Assembly: GCA_021107795.1 (NCBI GenBank)
Contig: JAIOSB010000018.1
Location: forward strand, 1-34,171
DNA: 34,171 nucleotides
Source: a bacterium
Lineage (GTDB): Bacteria > Patescibacteriota > Dojkabacteria > SC72
Reading direction: 5' to 3'
Program-made: the position numbers and the translations under genes
Shown: piece after piece, positions 25,406-34,171 of the stretch
Layout of the letters: every line of letters starts with the position of its first letter
Position numbering within the stretch: the stretch's first letter is position 1
Notes under the pieces: model-generated
The model's database searches: none
What the model saw: the letters and a program-made list of their open reading frames with translations, nothing else
Told to the model about the DNA's origin: nothing

Positions 25406-25870
25406 ATGACACTAAATGGAATCTTCCTTTCACGAGAGAAGAAAAAAGAATTAGAGAAAGAACTTAAGAAGTTAGAAACTCTTGGTAGAGATGAAATGGC
25501 TGAGAAATTGGCAAGAGCAAGAGAGCAAGTTTCAGGAGATGATGAAGAGGAACTGATTGCAACTATTGAAGAGAAACATAAGCTAGAGGATAGAATCTCT
25601 GAAGTCAGAAATCTCCTCTTTAAAGCTAAGATTACCAAAAAAGAGTGTCGTACTTTAGCAGATATTGGGTCTGAGTTAGTCCTTGAACATAATAAGGAGG
25701 TTGTTGTTTACAAATTAGTGTCTTCTGTGGAGGTTAATCCAGATAGACAAATGATTTCTGTAAAATCCAAAATTGGGAAAAGGTTGCAAGGCTTAAGGGT
25801 GGGCAAGAAAGTGAAAATCCCCAATTCTAAAGGTAAGGAAGTAGAGTACAGAGTCTTATACGTTTGTTAG
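25406..25870 (+). CDS. GreA/GreB-family paralog with non-canonical catalytic tip
   Basis: LSREKKKELEKELKKLETLGRDEMAEKLARAREQVSGDDEEELIATIEEKHKLEDRISEVRNLLFKAK; C-term ISVKSKIGKRLQGLRVGKKVKIPNSKGKEVEYRVL. Confidence 0.75.
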   Translation: MTLNGIFLSREKKKELEKELKKLETLGRDEMAEKLARAREQVSGDDEEELIATIEEKHKLEDRISEVRNLLFKAKITKKECRTLADIGSELVLEHNKEVVVYKLVSSVEVNPDRQMISVKSKIGKRLQGLRVGKKVKIPNSKGKEVEYRVLYVC

Positions 25871-27153
25871 TTTAAGATTTCTTTCAAATCCTCTATTTTA
25901 ACTCTCCTCTGTTTCATACTATCCCTATCTCTTACGGTTACACTCCCATTCTCTAGAGTTTCGTAATCAACGGTAATGCAGTATGGTGTACCAATCTCAT
26001 CTTGGTATCTATACCTCTTACCAATATTTCCTCTGCTATCCCAAACAACCTTAATATCCTCTGAAAGCATATTAAATACCTCTCTAGCCTTCCCTACAAT
26101 CTCCTCCTTGTTCCCTACTAGTGGAAATACTGCTGCCTTGTAAGCTGCGATATCCTTATGTATTTTAAGAACGGTTCTTGTCTTACCATCTCCCAAATCT
26201 TCTTCTTCGTATGCATCAAATAGAAGCATTAAAAATGTCCTATCTACACCACCAGAAGTTTCTACAATCCAAGGAATATATCTCTCCTTACTCTTAGGAT
26301 CCATATAGGAAAGATCCTTTCCTGAGAAAGTACTGTGCTGTGTAAGATCGTAGTCTCCTCTCCAATGAACTCCCTCATTCTCTGCCCAACCCCAAGGAGC
26401 TTTGTACTCAATATCATAAGCATCTTTGGCATAGAAGGCCAGTTTGTCTTTAGGATGTTGTTCAAGTCTTAAGTTCTCATGCTTCCTGTACAAACCTTTG
26501 TAGAAATCCATTCTCTCATCCATCCAATATTTAAACCACTTCTCCATTTCATCTGGATGTACGAAGAATTGCATGTCCCATTGCTCAAACTCTCTTGATC
26601 TGAAAGTTAGCCTACCTGGAGTAACCTCATTCCTAAAAGCCTTTCCAATCTGTGCAATACCAAAAGGAATCTGTTGCCTTGTACTATCTACTACATTCTT
26701 AAAATCTAAATATATTGTTTGACAAGCTTCACCTCTTAAATATGCTTTTTGCTTCTCTCCCTCAATCACACCAACTTCTGTTTGAAAAAGAAGATTATAT
26801 GACCTAGCTTCTGTAAATTCAGAATTACCACAATTAGGACAATTCTTTTTAAGTTCATCAACATTGATTCTCTTGTGACACGTCTTACACTCCACAACCT
26901 TATCCCCAAAATTCTCAACATGACCACTAGCCTCCCAAACCTTAGGATGTGTAATTATCGTTCCATCTATTCCAACTACATTCTCCCTCCTATCTACCAT
27001 ATTCTTCCACCAATATTTTTTGAGATTGTTCTTCATCTCAACTCCTACTGGACCATAGTCGTAGAAACCGGCTATACCACCATATATTTCAGAGTTAGGA
27101 AATATTATACCTCTCCTTTTTGCAAGTGCAGTTACCTTTTGTAGTAAATCCAT
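25867..27153 (-). CDS. glyS: Glycyl-tRNA synthetase, homodimeric class II type (ORF track start 27210; ATG at 27153 preferred)
   Basis: VTALAKRRGIIFPNSEIYGGIAGFYDYGPVGVEMKNNLKKYWW, IAQIGKAFRNEVTPGRLTFRSREFEQWDMQFFV. Confidence 0.95.
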   Translation of the reverse strand: MDLLQKVTALAKRRGIIFPNSEIYGGIAGFYDYGPVGVEMKNNLKKYWWKNMVDRRENVVGIDGTIITHPKVWEASGHVENFGDKVVECKTCHKRINVDELKKNCPNCGNSEFTEARSYNLLFQTEVGVIEGEKQKAYLRGEACQTIYLDFKNVVDSTRQQIPFGIAQIGKAFRNEVTPGRLTFRSREFEQWDMQFFVHPDEMEKWFKYWMDERMDFYKGLYRKHENLRLEQHPKDKLAFYAKDAYDIEYKAPWGWAENEGVHWRGDYDLTQHSTFSGKDLSYMDPKSKERYIPWIVETSGGVDRTFLMLLFDAYEEEDLGDGKTRTVLKIHKDIAAYKAAVFPLVGNKEEIVGKAREVFNMLSEDIKVVWDSRGNIGKRYRYQDEIGTPYCITVDYETLENGSVTVRDRDSMKQRRVKIEDLKEILN

Positions 27154-27181
27154 TTTGAATAGAATATAAGTTATTACTCCC

Positions 27182-27210
27182 ATTATATTGTACTTAAAGC
27201 ATTTACTCAA
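27182..27210 (-). promoter_or_regulatory. Promoter of glyS (minus strand)
   Basis: Minus strand TTGAGT - 17 bp - TATAAT (plus ACTCAA 27205-27210, ATTATA 27182-27187). Confidence 0.7.
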
Positions 27211-27217
27211 ATTGATA

Positions 27218-27226
27218 TGGTATAAT
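27218..27226 (+). promoter_or_regulatory. Extended -10 promoter of lysS
   Basis: TGGTATAAT, divergent from the glyS promoter. Confidence 0.6.
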
Positions 27227-27259
27227 TCGAAATAGTAAATTAATTCTTACGAAGATAAT

Positions 27260-28810
27260 ATGCAAGAGCCTAAGAGAAGTGACTTAGTTGGACAAAGAAA
27301 AGTAAGATTAGAGAAGTTAGACCAACTTAAGAAGTTAGGAGTTAATCCATACCCAGCAAAATCTTTTAGAAAAGAGAAGATAGGGAATATCTTAGAGAAA
27401 TATGAAGAGTTTGAGGAGAAAGAGACGGTACTTGCAGGTAGGATTGTAGCTTGGAGAGAACATGGTAAGTTGCTGTTTGGGAATATCAAGGATGAGAGTG
27501 GAACAATACAGGTGATGATAAGGGAGGCCTCATTGGAAGAAGATTTGGAAAAGGGATATTTAGGATGGGATAAGTTAAATCTTTTAGACTTAGCTGACTT
27601 TATAGAGCTTTACGGTACCATTGGTAAAACACGAACTGGAGAAATTACCATAATGGTTAAACATATTAGACTTCTTACTAAAGCACTTAGACCTATTCCT
27701 AGGAAATTAAAGAATAAGGATCAAATATTTAGAAGAAGATATTTGGATTTGGTGATAAACGAGAAGAATTTCGAGATGTTTAAAAGAAAAGCAAAGTTTT
27801 GGGAGGTACAGAGACAATTTCTTAAAGATCAAGGATTTATGGAAGTTGAAGTACCAGTTCTTGAAACGGTAACTGGTGGTGCAGATGCCAAACCTTTTGT
27901 AACTCATCACAATGCTCTTGATCAAGATTTCTTTCTTAGAATATCTACAGAGCTTTACCAGAAGAGATTAATAGGTGCAGGATATGAGAAGGTATATGTT
28001 TTTGGTCCGAACTTTAGAAATGAAGGGATAAGTGATGAACATCTTCAGGAATATTACGATATTGAATGGTATTGGGCATATGCTGATTTCAGGGATAATA
28101 TGAAATTAGTGCGTGATCTTTTCTTACATATTGTTAAGGAGGTATATGGTAAGACGAAGTTTACTACAAGAGGATATACTTTTGATTTAGTTGATGAATG
28201 GGAGGAGATTGATTACACATCAGTAATTAAAGAAAAATTTGATATAGATATATTCAATGATGATACAGAGAAGATTAGGAAGGTGGTAGAGGATAACCAT
28301 ATTGATATTGAGCCAGATGCTAATAGGACTAGGTTGATAGATAATCTTTGGAAGATAATTAGGACTAAGATAGCTGGTCCTGCATTCTTGATAAATCAAC
28401 CCACATTTATATCACCTCTAGCTAAGAGCCATTCGGACAATTCGGACCTTACAGAGAGATTCCAAGTTATTATAGCAGGTAGCGAGTTGGGTAATGGATA
28501 CTCTGAGATTAATAATCCTCAAGATCAGTTAGACAGATTCCTTGAACAACAGAGTATGAGAGATGAGGGAGATGATGAAGCTCATATGCTTGATATAGAT
28601 TTTGTAGAGATGCTTGAGTATGGTATGCCTCCTACAAGTGGATATGGTCAGAGTGAGAGAATATTCTGGTTCTTAGAAGATGTTACAGCTAAAGAGGGAA
28701 CTCTTTTCCCACAGATGAGGATAGAGGTAGATAATACAACAAGGAAGGTTTACAAAGGTAAAGTAGATTTCCCAGAGGTTAAACAGGAAGAAGAGGAATC
28801 TAAGGTATAA
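27260..28810 (+). CDS. lysS: Lysyl-tRNA synthetase, class II
   Basis: RRYLDLVINEKNFEMFKRKAKFWEVQRQFLKDQGFMEVEVPVLETVTGGADAKPFVTHHNALDQDFFLRIS; GYSEINNPQDQ; MPPTSGYGQSERI. Confidence 0.96.
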   Translation: MQEPKRSDLVGQRKVRLEKLDQLKKLGVNPYPAKSFRKEKIGNILEKYEEFEEKETVLAGRIVAWREHGKLLFGNIKDESGTIQVMIREASLEEDLEKGYLGWDKLNLLDLADFIELYGTIGKTRTGEITIMVKHIRLLTKALRPIPRKLKNKDQIFRRRYLDLVINEKNFEMFKRKAKFWEVQRQFLKDQGFMEVEVPVLETVTGGADAKPFVTHHNALDQDFFLRISTELYQKRLIGAGYEKVYVFGPNFRNEGISDEHLQEYYDIEWYWAYADFRDNMKLVRDLFLHIVKEVYGKTKFTTRGYTFDLVDEWEEIDYTSVIKEKFDIDIFNDDTEKIRKVVEDNHIDIEPDANRTRLIDNLWKIIRTKIAGPAFLINQPTFISPLAKSHSDNSDLTERFQVIIAGSELGNGYSEINNPQDQLDRFLEQQSMRDEGDDEAHMLDIDFVEMLEYGMPPTSGYGQSERIFWFLEDVTAKEGTLFPQMRIEVDNTTRKVYKGKVDFPEVKQEEEESKV

Positions 28811-28816
28811 TCAAAT

Positions 28817-29188
28817 ATGGAATCAATAGGGGATATCATTAAAAATTTGCAAAAGAAGGCTAGTGATGCTCATAGAAAAGAAACTCAAGAAAAAGATCAA
28901 GAAGAATTGTTTGATACATCTACCCTAACTAATGCTAAATATATCAGTGGAAAGAAGAAAGGATATGTTACTAAAGAATATCAAGCCTACGGTGCTTGGT
29001 TGGCAGGAAAGCTGGATGATAAGAAAAGGATCTCTATGTATATCAAATGGGCAAAGGATAAACCAAGGAGTGTTTTAGAAAGTGCATACAGATTTACATC
29101 TGACTATCCATACGCAAAGGATAAAAGTAGAATCTTTATGTGGAAAGTGAAAGATTTAGAAGGAGGACATAAAGAAAAAGAAAAGTAA
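28817..29188 (+). CDS. Hypothetical protein (basic, about 123 aa)
   Basis: ORF with TATAAT 5 nt upstream of ATG; no recognised domain. Confidence 0.55.
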   Translation: MESIGDIIKNLQKKASDAHRKETQEKDQEELFDTSTLTNAKYISGKKKGYVTKEYQAYGAWLAGKLDDKKRISMYIKWAKDKPRSVLESAYRFTSDYPYAKDKSRIFMWKVKDLEGGHKEKEK

Positions 29189-29192
29189 CAGA

Positions 29193-30200
29193 CTATTTCT
29201 TCTTAACACCCTCTATTGTATGAAGAATATCCTTGAGAATCTTATCTACGGAAGTACCTACTGGATATTCCAATCTAGCCCCACTAGCAAACTTATGACC
29301 ACCACCACCTAATGCTTCTGCAATACCATCTACCTCTTGATACTCCTTTGTACCTCTTAATGATAACCACCATACACTCTCTTCTTTAAATGAAGGTTTT
29401 AGCATAAATCCCCAATGAACACCCTGTATAAACCTAATGTAGTTGTTCTTAACAAAATTAATTGCTTCATTAACATCAGAATCTTTCCAATCGTGAGACT
29501 TAATATCCTCCAGAGAAACATATGTATATGCCATATCACCCTCAATCACAATCTTTTCTAACAGATAAGCAATTACGCTTGAAGAACCTCTCGGCACCTT
29601 ATTATTCTTGTATGTAATTTCCTCTAAATCAATAGGATTGAATTCAAAAAGATCTGCAAAAAGTCGGAAGGTATTAGAAGTTGTAGTCTCGTAGAGAAAT
29701 CTTCCTGTATCTGCATTAATTCCATACTGACCAAGAGCTGCAATCTCATCCGTTAATTTGAACTTTTTACCCAAAATTTGTTTAAAGGTTTCAATCACTT
29801 GTTCTGTGGCAGAACTCATACCTTCATTGATAATCAAATGATGATTCTCTGAAACCTGTTGATGATGATCAATGATGACCACATCCATCTTGGAGTCTAA
29901 GATATTGTCCATAGAATCACACACGGTCTCTAAATCACTCATGTCGGTAATGATAATAAGATCCTCATCTCCCTGATTAATTCTCTTCACAATATCTACA
30001 TCATGCATTCTAGGGATATTGAAAGAGGGTCTTCTTTTAGCCTTAATGGTGACCTTTTTCTCTGGATAGTATATGTTTAGAAACTCTTTAACCAACAACA
30101 TACTACAAAAGGCATCCATATCAGGACCCTTGTGAGAAAGTATCAATATATTACTAGCCTTTTCTATAGATTTCTTTAATTGTTTATGCTTTTTATCCAT
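29193..30200 (-). CDS. DHH/DHHA1 family phosphoesterase (NrnA-like); ATG at 30200 preferred over 30224
   Basis: ILILSHKGPDMDAFCSMLL, IITDMSD, VVIIDHHQQ, GINADTGRF, GGGGHKFASGARL. Confidence 0.88.
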   Translation of the reverse strand: MDKKHKQLKKSIEKASNILILSHKGPDMDAFCSMLLVKEFLNIYYPEKKVTIKAKRRPSFNIPRMHDVDIVKRINQGDEDLIIITDMSDLETVCDSMDNILDSKMDVVIIDHHQQVSENHHLIINEGMSSATEQVIETFKQILGKKFKLTDEIAALGQYGINADTGRFLYETTTSNTFRLFADLFEFNPIDLEEITYKNNKVPRGSSSVIAYLLEKIVIEGDMAYTYVSLEDIKSHDWKDSDVNEAINFVKNNYIRFIQGVHWGFMLKPSFKEESVWWLSLRGTKEYQEVDGIAEALGGGGHKFASGARLEYPVGTSVDKILKDILHTIEGVKKK

Positions 30201-30204
30201 AGCC

Positions 30205-30233
30205 TTGATTATACTAACTATCAAGAATATAAT
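30205..30233 (+). promoter_or_regulatory. Promoter of serS
   Basis: TTGATT (30205-30210) - 17 bp - TATAAT (30228-30233). Confidence 0.75.
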
Positions 30234-30274
30234 AAAGGTAACGCTTTACATATAAATATACTTGAGGACAAAAG

Positions 30275-31543
30275 ATGATAGATATAAAAAGGATAGTTGA
30301 AGACATTGAAGGTGCTAAGAAAGCGCTACTTAAAAGAGTTCCAGAGGAGAAATTAAATCTAGAGAATATTGTAGAAATCTACAACCAACGAAAAGAATTA
30401 CAGACGCAGTATGATAAAAGAAGAAATGAACAAAACTCTTACAATCAACAAATGTCTCAACTAGAAAAGGGAGGTGAAGAATTCCTTAAACTAGTAGAAA
30501 ATCTTAAGACTAAATCTGGTGAAGTAAAAGATGTTGAAATAAAGCTTAAGGAAAAAGATGAAGAACTAGCTTCTTTGTTAGAGGAGTTACCAAACTTTCC
30601 AGATGAAGATGTTGTAGGTGGTGAGAAAGAAAACAACAAGGTAATGAAAACGGTTGGAGAGAAGCCGACCTTTGATTTTGAGATAAAGGATCACATAGAA
30701 TTAGGAGAGAACTTAGACATATTTGATTTTGAGACTGCATCCAAGATGTCTGGTGCAAATTTCAGTATGTATAGAGGTAAAGGTGCACAATTAGAATGGG
30801 CGTTGATAAACTACTTTATAAAAGAGCATTTAAAAGACGGATATGAGATGATAATACCTCCACATATTGTTAACAGGTATTCTGCATATACTGCAGGACA
30901 ACTTCCAAAATTTGAAGATGATGTATATTGGGTAAACGAGGATCAATGTCTAATACCTACTGCAGAGACTGTACTTACCAATATGTATAGGGATGGAGTA
31001 TTAGAGGAATCAGAATTACCAAAGAAGATGTTTGCATATACACCAAGCTATAGAAAAGAAGCAGGAAGCTACAGAGCAAATGAAAGAGGGTTAATAAGAG
31101 TTCACCAGTTTAATAAGGTAGAGATGTATCAGTTTACTACACCTGAGCAATCGGAAGAAGCTTTTGAGGAGCTATTAAATAAAGCAGAAAGATTAATTGA
31201 AGAATTAGGTCTTCATTACAACAGAGTACTACTTGCTGCAGGTGATTGTGCTGCAGGTGCGGCTAAGACAATAGATCTCGAGGTATGGTTACCTGCAATA
31301 GCTCAGTACTACGAAGTAAGCTCAATATCAAATGTAAGAGATTACCAAGCCAGAAGAGGGAATATGAAATATAAACCAAGCGATGGAACCAAGCTGCAAT
31401 ATCTAAATACCCTAAACGCGTCAGGATTAGCTACAAGCAGGTTAATGGTAGCTCTAGTTGAAACATATCAACAGTCAGATGGTAGTATCATAGTTCCAGA
31501 AGTGTTAAGGAAATATACAGGGTTTGATAAAATTGAGAAATAG
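30275..31543 (+). CDS. serS: Seryl-tRNA synthetase
   Basis: N-term coiled coil; LIPTAETVLTNMY, YTPSYRKEAGSYRANERGLIRVHQFNKVEMYQF, TLNASGLATSRLMVALVETYQQSDGSIIVPEVL. Confidence 0.97.
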   Translation: MIDIKRIVEDIEGAKKALLKRVPEEKLNLENIVEIYNQRKELQTQYDKRRNEQNSYNQQMSQLEKGGEEFLKLVENLKTKSGEVKDVEIKLKEKDEELASLLEELPNFPDEDVVGGEKENNKVMKTVGEKPTFDFEIKDHIELGENLDIFDFETASKMSGANFSMYRGKGAQLEWALINYFIKEHLKDGYEMIIPPHIVNRYSAYTAGQLPKFEDDVYWVNEDQCLIPTAETVLTNMYRDGVLEESELPKKMFAYTPSYRKEAGSYRANERGLIRVHQFNKVEMYQFTTPEQSEEAFEELLNKAERLIEELGLHYNRVLLAAGDCAAGAAKTIDLEVWLPAIAQYYEVSSISNVRDYQARRGNMKYKPSDGTKLQYLNTLNASGLATSRLMVALVETYQQSDGSIIVPEVLRKYTGFDKIEK

Positions 31544-31547
31544 AGGA

Positions 31548-32060
31548 ATGAAATATTCTTTAGGATTCTTACTACAACAAGATATTTGTAAACAATTAGA
31601 AGAAATCTCTAAGGAGGCAGCTAGAATATTCGCAGGACAAGAAATCCCAGTAAGGTGGGTTAAGTTAGAGAACTATAGAATCTCTTTACATCAGTACCAG
31701 AAACTATCACCTCTACAAAAACCTCTCCTAAAGAAGAAACTTAAGAATATCGCTACTCCAGCATCTAGGATATCCTTGCATAGAATAAAACTGGGAGACG
31801 CTAAAAGGATGAGAGGTTTAATATATTTGAGTATTGATGAAGGGGGAGAATATCTAAGAAATTTGAAATCTGAATTAGTGAAGGAGTTGAAAATAAAAGA
31901 GACCTCTGTTTTTGTTCCTAATATTGTAATAGGTAGGGTGAGTAAAGATCTTACTAGACAGGAATATTCCAATATTCTTAAAGACTTTGAAAGTTTGCAG
32001 GCAAGTGTCAATAGAGTACAATTTTTAATTGATACTATGGAATTAATCGAAGCATCATGA
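31548..32060 (+). CDS. Degenerate 2H phosphoesterase / 2'-5' RNA ligase (LigT-ThpR)-like protein
   Basis: IPVRWVKLENYRISLHQYQKL resembles RWVxxENLHITL; VFVPNIVIGRVSKD resembles FxPHxTLGRV; ATG 31548 preferred over 31524. Confidence 0.5.
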   Translation: MKYSLGFLLQQDICKQLEEISKEAARIFAGQEIPVRWVKLENYRISLHQYQKLSPLQKPLLKKKLKNIATPASRISLHRIKLGDAKRMRGLIYLSIDEGGEYLRNLKSELVKELKIKETSVFVPNIVIGRVSKDLTRQEYSNILKDFESLQASVNRVQFLIDTMELIEAS

Positions 32061-33262
32061 AATTTAAGGAACACAACTTTATACCACTACTGTTTGCAGG
32101 GGACATCAACTCATATAGTATGGCGCGATCATTCTTCGAGGCATATCGGATTAAATCAATTGTTTACGGTAAATATCACACAGGACCCAATTGTAATAGT
32201 AAGATACTTGAGTATAGGAATAAGGAAAATATTGAAGAAGAGAAAACTTTCTTGGAAGTGGTAAATAATGTTGCGAAGAAAAACCCAGACAAAAAAATCT
32301 TAGTGATTGGATGTGCTGATAGCTATGTTGCACTTGCTAGTAGATTAAAAGACAAATTCGAGAAGAATGTCATAATCCCATATATCGATTACGATTTAAT
32401 GCAAGAACTTATTCTAAAAGACAAATTCTATCAATTGTGTGACAAGTATAATATTGATTACCCAAATACATTTGTGTACTCCAGAGATATGGGAGATAAC
32501 CTAGAACATGGTTTTGAATACCCAGTGATACTCAAGGCTGCAGATAGTGTTGTGTATTGGGAATATCCATTTGAGACACAAAGAAAGATTTACAAAATTA
32601 AGAGTGAGGAAAAACTAAGGAATGTAGTTAAGGAGATTTATGATGCTGGATATCATCAGAAATTAATTATTCAAGATATGATTCCTGGAGATGATACATA
32701 CATGTATGTCCTAACTGGATATTGTGATAGGAATAGTAAGGTTAAACTTATGTCTCTGGGTAATGTCTTAATGGAAGAGCATACTCCCCATGGTCTGGGG
32801 AACCACTCCGTCATTATAAATGATACAAACCCTCAGATTGTAGAAAATGTTACAAAGTTTTTAGAAGATATAGGGTATATTGGCTTTTTTAATCTAGATA
32901 TCAAATATGATAGTAGAGATAATAAGTACAAGTTTTTTGAAATAAATACTAGGCAGGGTAGAAGTAATTTCTATGTTACAGGTGCTGGATATAATCTTGT
33001 AGAGTATGTGGTAGAAGAATATGTTAATGGAAAGGAGTTGGGATATACTTTAGCTACAAAGAAGAAACTTTGGCTTGTAATACCATTAGTATTAGCTTTC
33101 ATATTTGTTAAATCAAAGAAGTACAGGAGAGAGATGTTGTCTTTGCTGCTTGCGGGTGATGTGGTTAATCCTGTATTCTTTTTTAAAGACATGGGGTTTG
33201 TAAAGTCTCTGAGGTTTTTTAAAACACATATAAGTCATTTTAGAAAGATGAGGTTAGAATAA
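32057..33262 (+). CDS. ATP-grasp carboxylate-amine ligase, likely D-aspartate ligase family
   Basis: FIPLLFAGDINSYSMARSFFEAYRIKSIVYGKY, FEYPVILKAADSVVYWEYPF, LIIQDMIPGDDTYMYVLTGY, GFFNLDIKYDSRDNKYKFFEINTRQGRSNFYVTGAGYN. Confidence 0.75.
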   Translation: MKFKEHNFIPLLFAGDINSYSMARSFFEAYRIKSIVYGKYHTGPNCNSKILEYRNKENIEEEKTFLEVVNNVAKKNPDKKILVIGCADSYVALASRLKDKFEKNVIIPYIDYDLMQELILKDKFYQLCDKYNIDYPNTFVYSRDMGDNLEHGFEYPVILKAADSVVYWEYPFETQRKIYKIKSEEKLRNVVKEIYDAGYHQKLIIQDMIPGDDTYMYVLTGYCDRNSKVKLMSLGNVLMEEHTPHGLGNHSVIINDTNPQIVENVTKFLEDIGYIGFFNLDIKYDSRDNKYKFFEINTRQGRSNFYVTGAGYNLVEYVVEEYVNGKELGYTLATKKKLWLVIPLVLAFIFVKSKKYRREMLSLLLAGDVVNPVFFFKDMGFVKSLRFFKTHISHFRKMRLE

Positions 33263-33969
33263 TGAAGAAGTTAGGAGTTATCGGAGGTATGGGGTCAAAG
33301 GCTACTGCATACTTTTACAATCTTATTGTGGATTATACAGAAGCTAGTAGTGATCAAGAGCATATTGAAGCTATATATCTTAATCATGCATCAATGCCTG
33401 ATAGGACGGCTGCAATTTTGTCTGGTAATGATCAAGAGGTAAGGGAGTTGTTAATTAAGGATGCTGTACTTCTCGAGAGTCTCGGGGCTTCACATATAGC
33501 GATACCATGTAATACGTCCCATTACTTTTGGAGAGAAATTCAAGATAGTGTAAATATTCCAGTGATAAATATGATAGAAGAAGTTATCAACTATGTCCGT
33601 AGTAGAAATGGAGGGAAAATAGACAAGGTAGGAGTATTGGCAACTGATGGTACTATCAAGACTAAACTATATGATGAAGAGTGTGAAAGGAATTCAATCG
33701 AGGTTGTATATCCAAGTGAAGGGCATCAGAAGAAAGTTATGGATGTGATATATAGTGGAGTGAAGAGTGGTAAAGGAGTAACAGGTGAAGAATTGAAAGA
33801 GGTTGTTGCAGAGCTCAAGTTACAGGGTTGTGATGTTGTAATTTTAGGGTGTACAGAACTTTCTGTGTTGTACAAAGATGTAGTAGATCCATATGTGGTG
33901 GATGCTTTGTTTGTTCTTGCTAAGAAGTCAATTGAGCTTTCAGGGAAGAAATTCAGATCTTCCAGATAA
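33262..33969 (+). CDS. Aspartate/glutamate racemase family (likely aspartate racemase)
   Basis: KKLGVIGGMGSKATAYFYNLIV; catalytic Cys motifs IAIPCNTSHYF and VILGCTELSVL. Confidence 0.88.
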   Translation: MKKLGVIGGMGSKATAYFYNLIVDYTEASSDQEHIEAIYLNHASMPDRTAAILSGNDQEVRELLIKDAVLLESLGASHIAIPCNTSHYFWREIQDSVNIPVINMIEEVINYVRSRNGGKIDKVGVLATDGTIKTKLYDEECERNSIEVVYPSEGHQKKVMDVIYSGVKSGKGVTGEELKEVVAELKLQGCDVVILGCTELSVLYKDVVDPYVVDALFVLAKKSIELSGKKFRSSR

Positions 33970-34171
33970 TAAGATTGGTAATTAGTGGACCTATATGACA
34001 GTAAATCTTGTGACTAGCATTTGGGAAGAATTTAAGCCAACCTTTTGTTTTGAAATAATTAATCTCCTCATAAACCTTCTCCTCCCCTTTGCCTGCAAGA
34101 CGCAGTCCAAATTTGCCGTTAAGAGATCTTTGTACTTTCTTAGGAAGTAGTTGAAAGAATGGGAAGTTGTA
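33953..34171 (-). CDS. C-terminal part of a probable class I SAM methyltransferase (truncated by window end)
   Basis: Minus-strand frame YNFPFFQLLPKKVQRSLNGKFGLRLAGKGEEKVYEEINYFKTKGWLKFFPNASHKIYCHIGPLITNLIIWKI*, resembling the C-terminus of Methyltransf_11-type proteins. Confidence 0.45.
   Translation of the reverse strand, partial: YNFPFFQLLPKKVQRSLNGKFGLRLAGKGEEKVYEEINYFKTKGWLKFFPNASHKIYCHIGPLITNLIIWKI

Noticed and set aside
1-34171. UGA recoding (Gracilibacteria/Absconditabacteria code)
   Set aside because: UGA ends the adk-like gene (10324-10326), trmD and other ORFs in the right places and Trp is coded by TGG; standard code 11 fits.
1-34171. Mobile elements, prophage, toxin-antitoxin or defence systems
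   Set aside because: No transposase, integrase, nuclease or TA-like ORFs, and no long terminal repeats recognised; the window is conserved housekeeping content.

Overview
The window appears to be chromosomal core from a genome-reduced, AT-rich bacterium, most likely of the CPR/Patescibacteria. This rests on the missing rpmD (L30), the missing rpmC (L29) at its normal position, compact non-SD gene starts and adenylate-kinase/UMPK variants. UGA works as a normal stop. Positions 1-15226 are a near-continuous ribosomal protein supercluster (S10-spc-alpha plus rplM-rpsI) with secY, an adk homolog and infA. A half-size MFS protein sits where map is normally found. The rest holds a DUF4349-like protein, RNase P RNA (rnpB), fmt, tgt, rny, HU, a CAP-domain secreted protein, a UMPK-like kinase, two GreA-family genes, tRNA-Glu(CTC), trmD, glyS, lysS, a DHH/DHHA1 phosphoesterase, serS, a degenerate 2H phosphoesterase-like protein, and a probable D-aspartate ligase plus aspartate racemase pair. 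The observations most worth following up are: (i) an RNase P RNA that appears to lack the whole P15-P18 (CCA-binding) region; (ii) the D-Asp ligase/racemase cassette; (iii) a possible rod-shaped ncRNA upstream of hup; (iv) a structured leader with a terminator-like hairpin before rny; (v) 33-bp and 39-bp in-frame repeats encoding Lys-rich tails on L24 and S5; (vi) a GreA paralog with an altered tip, a 2H-fold protein lacking both catalytic His, and a TGT with an altered pocket motif. All calls come from reading the sequence. No database search was run.
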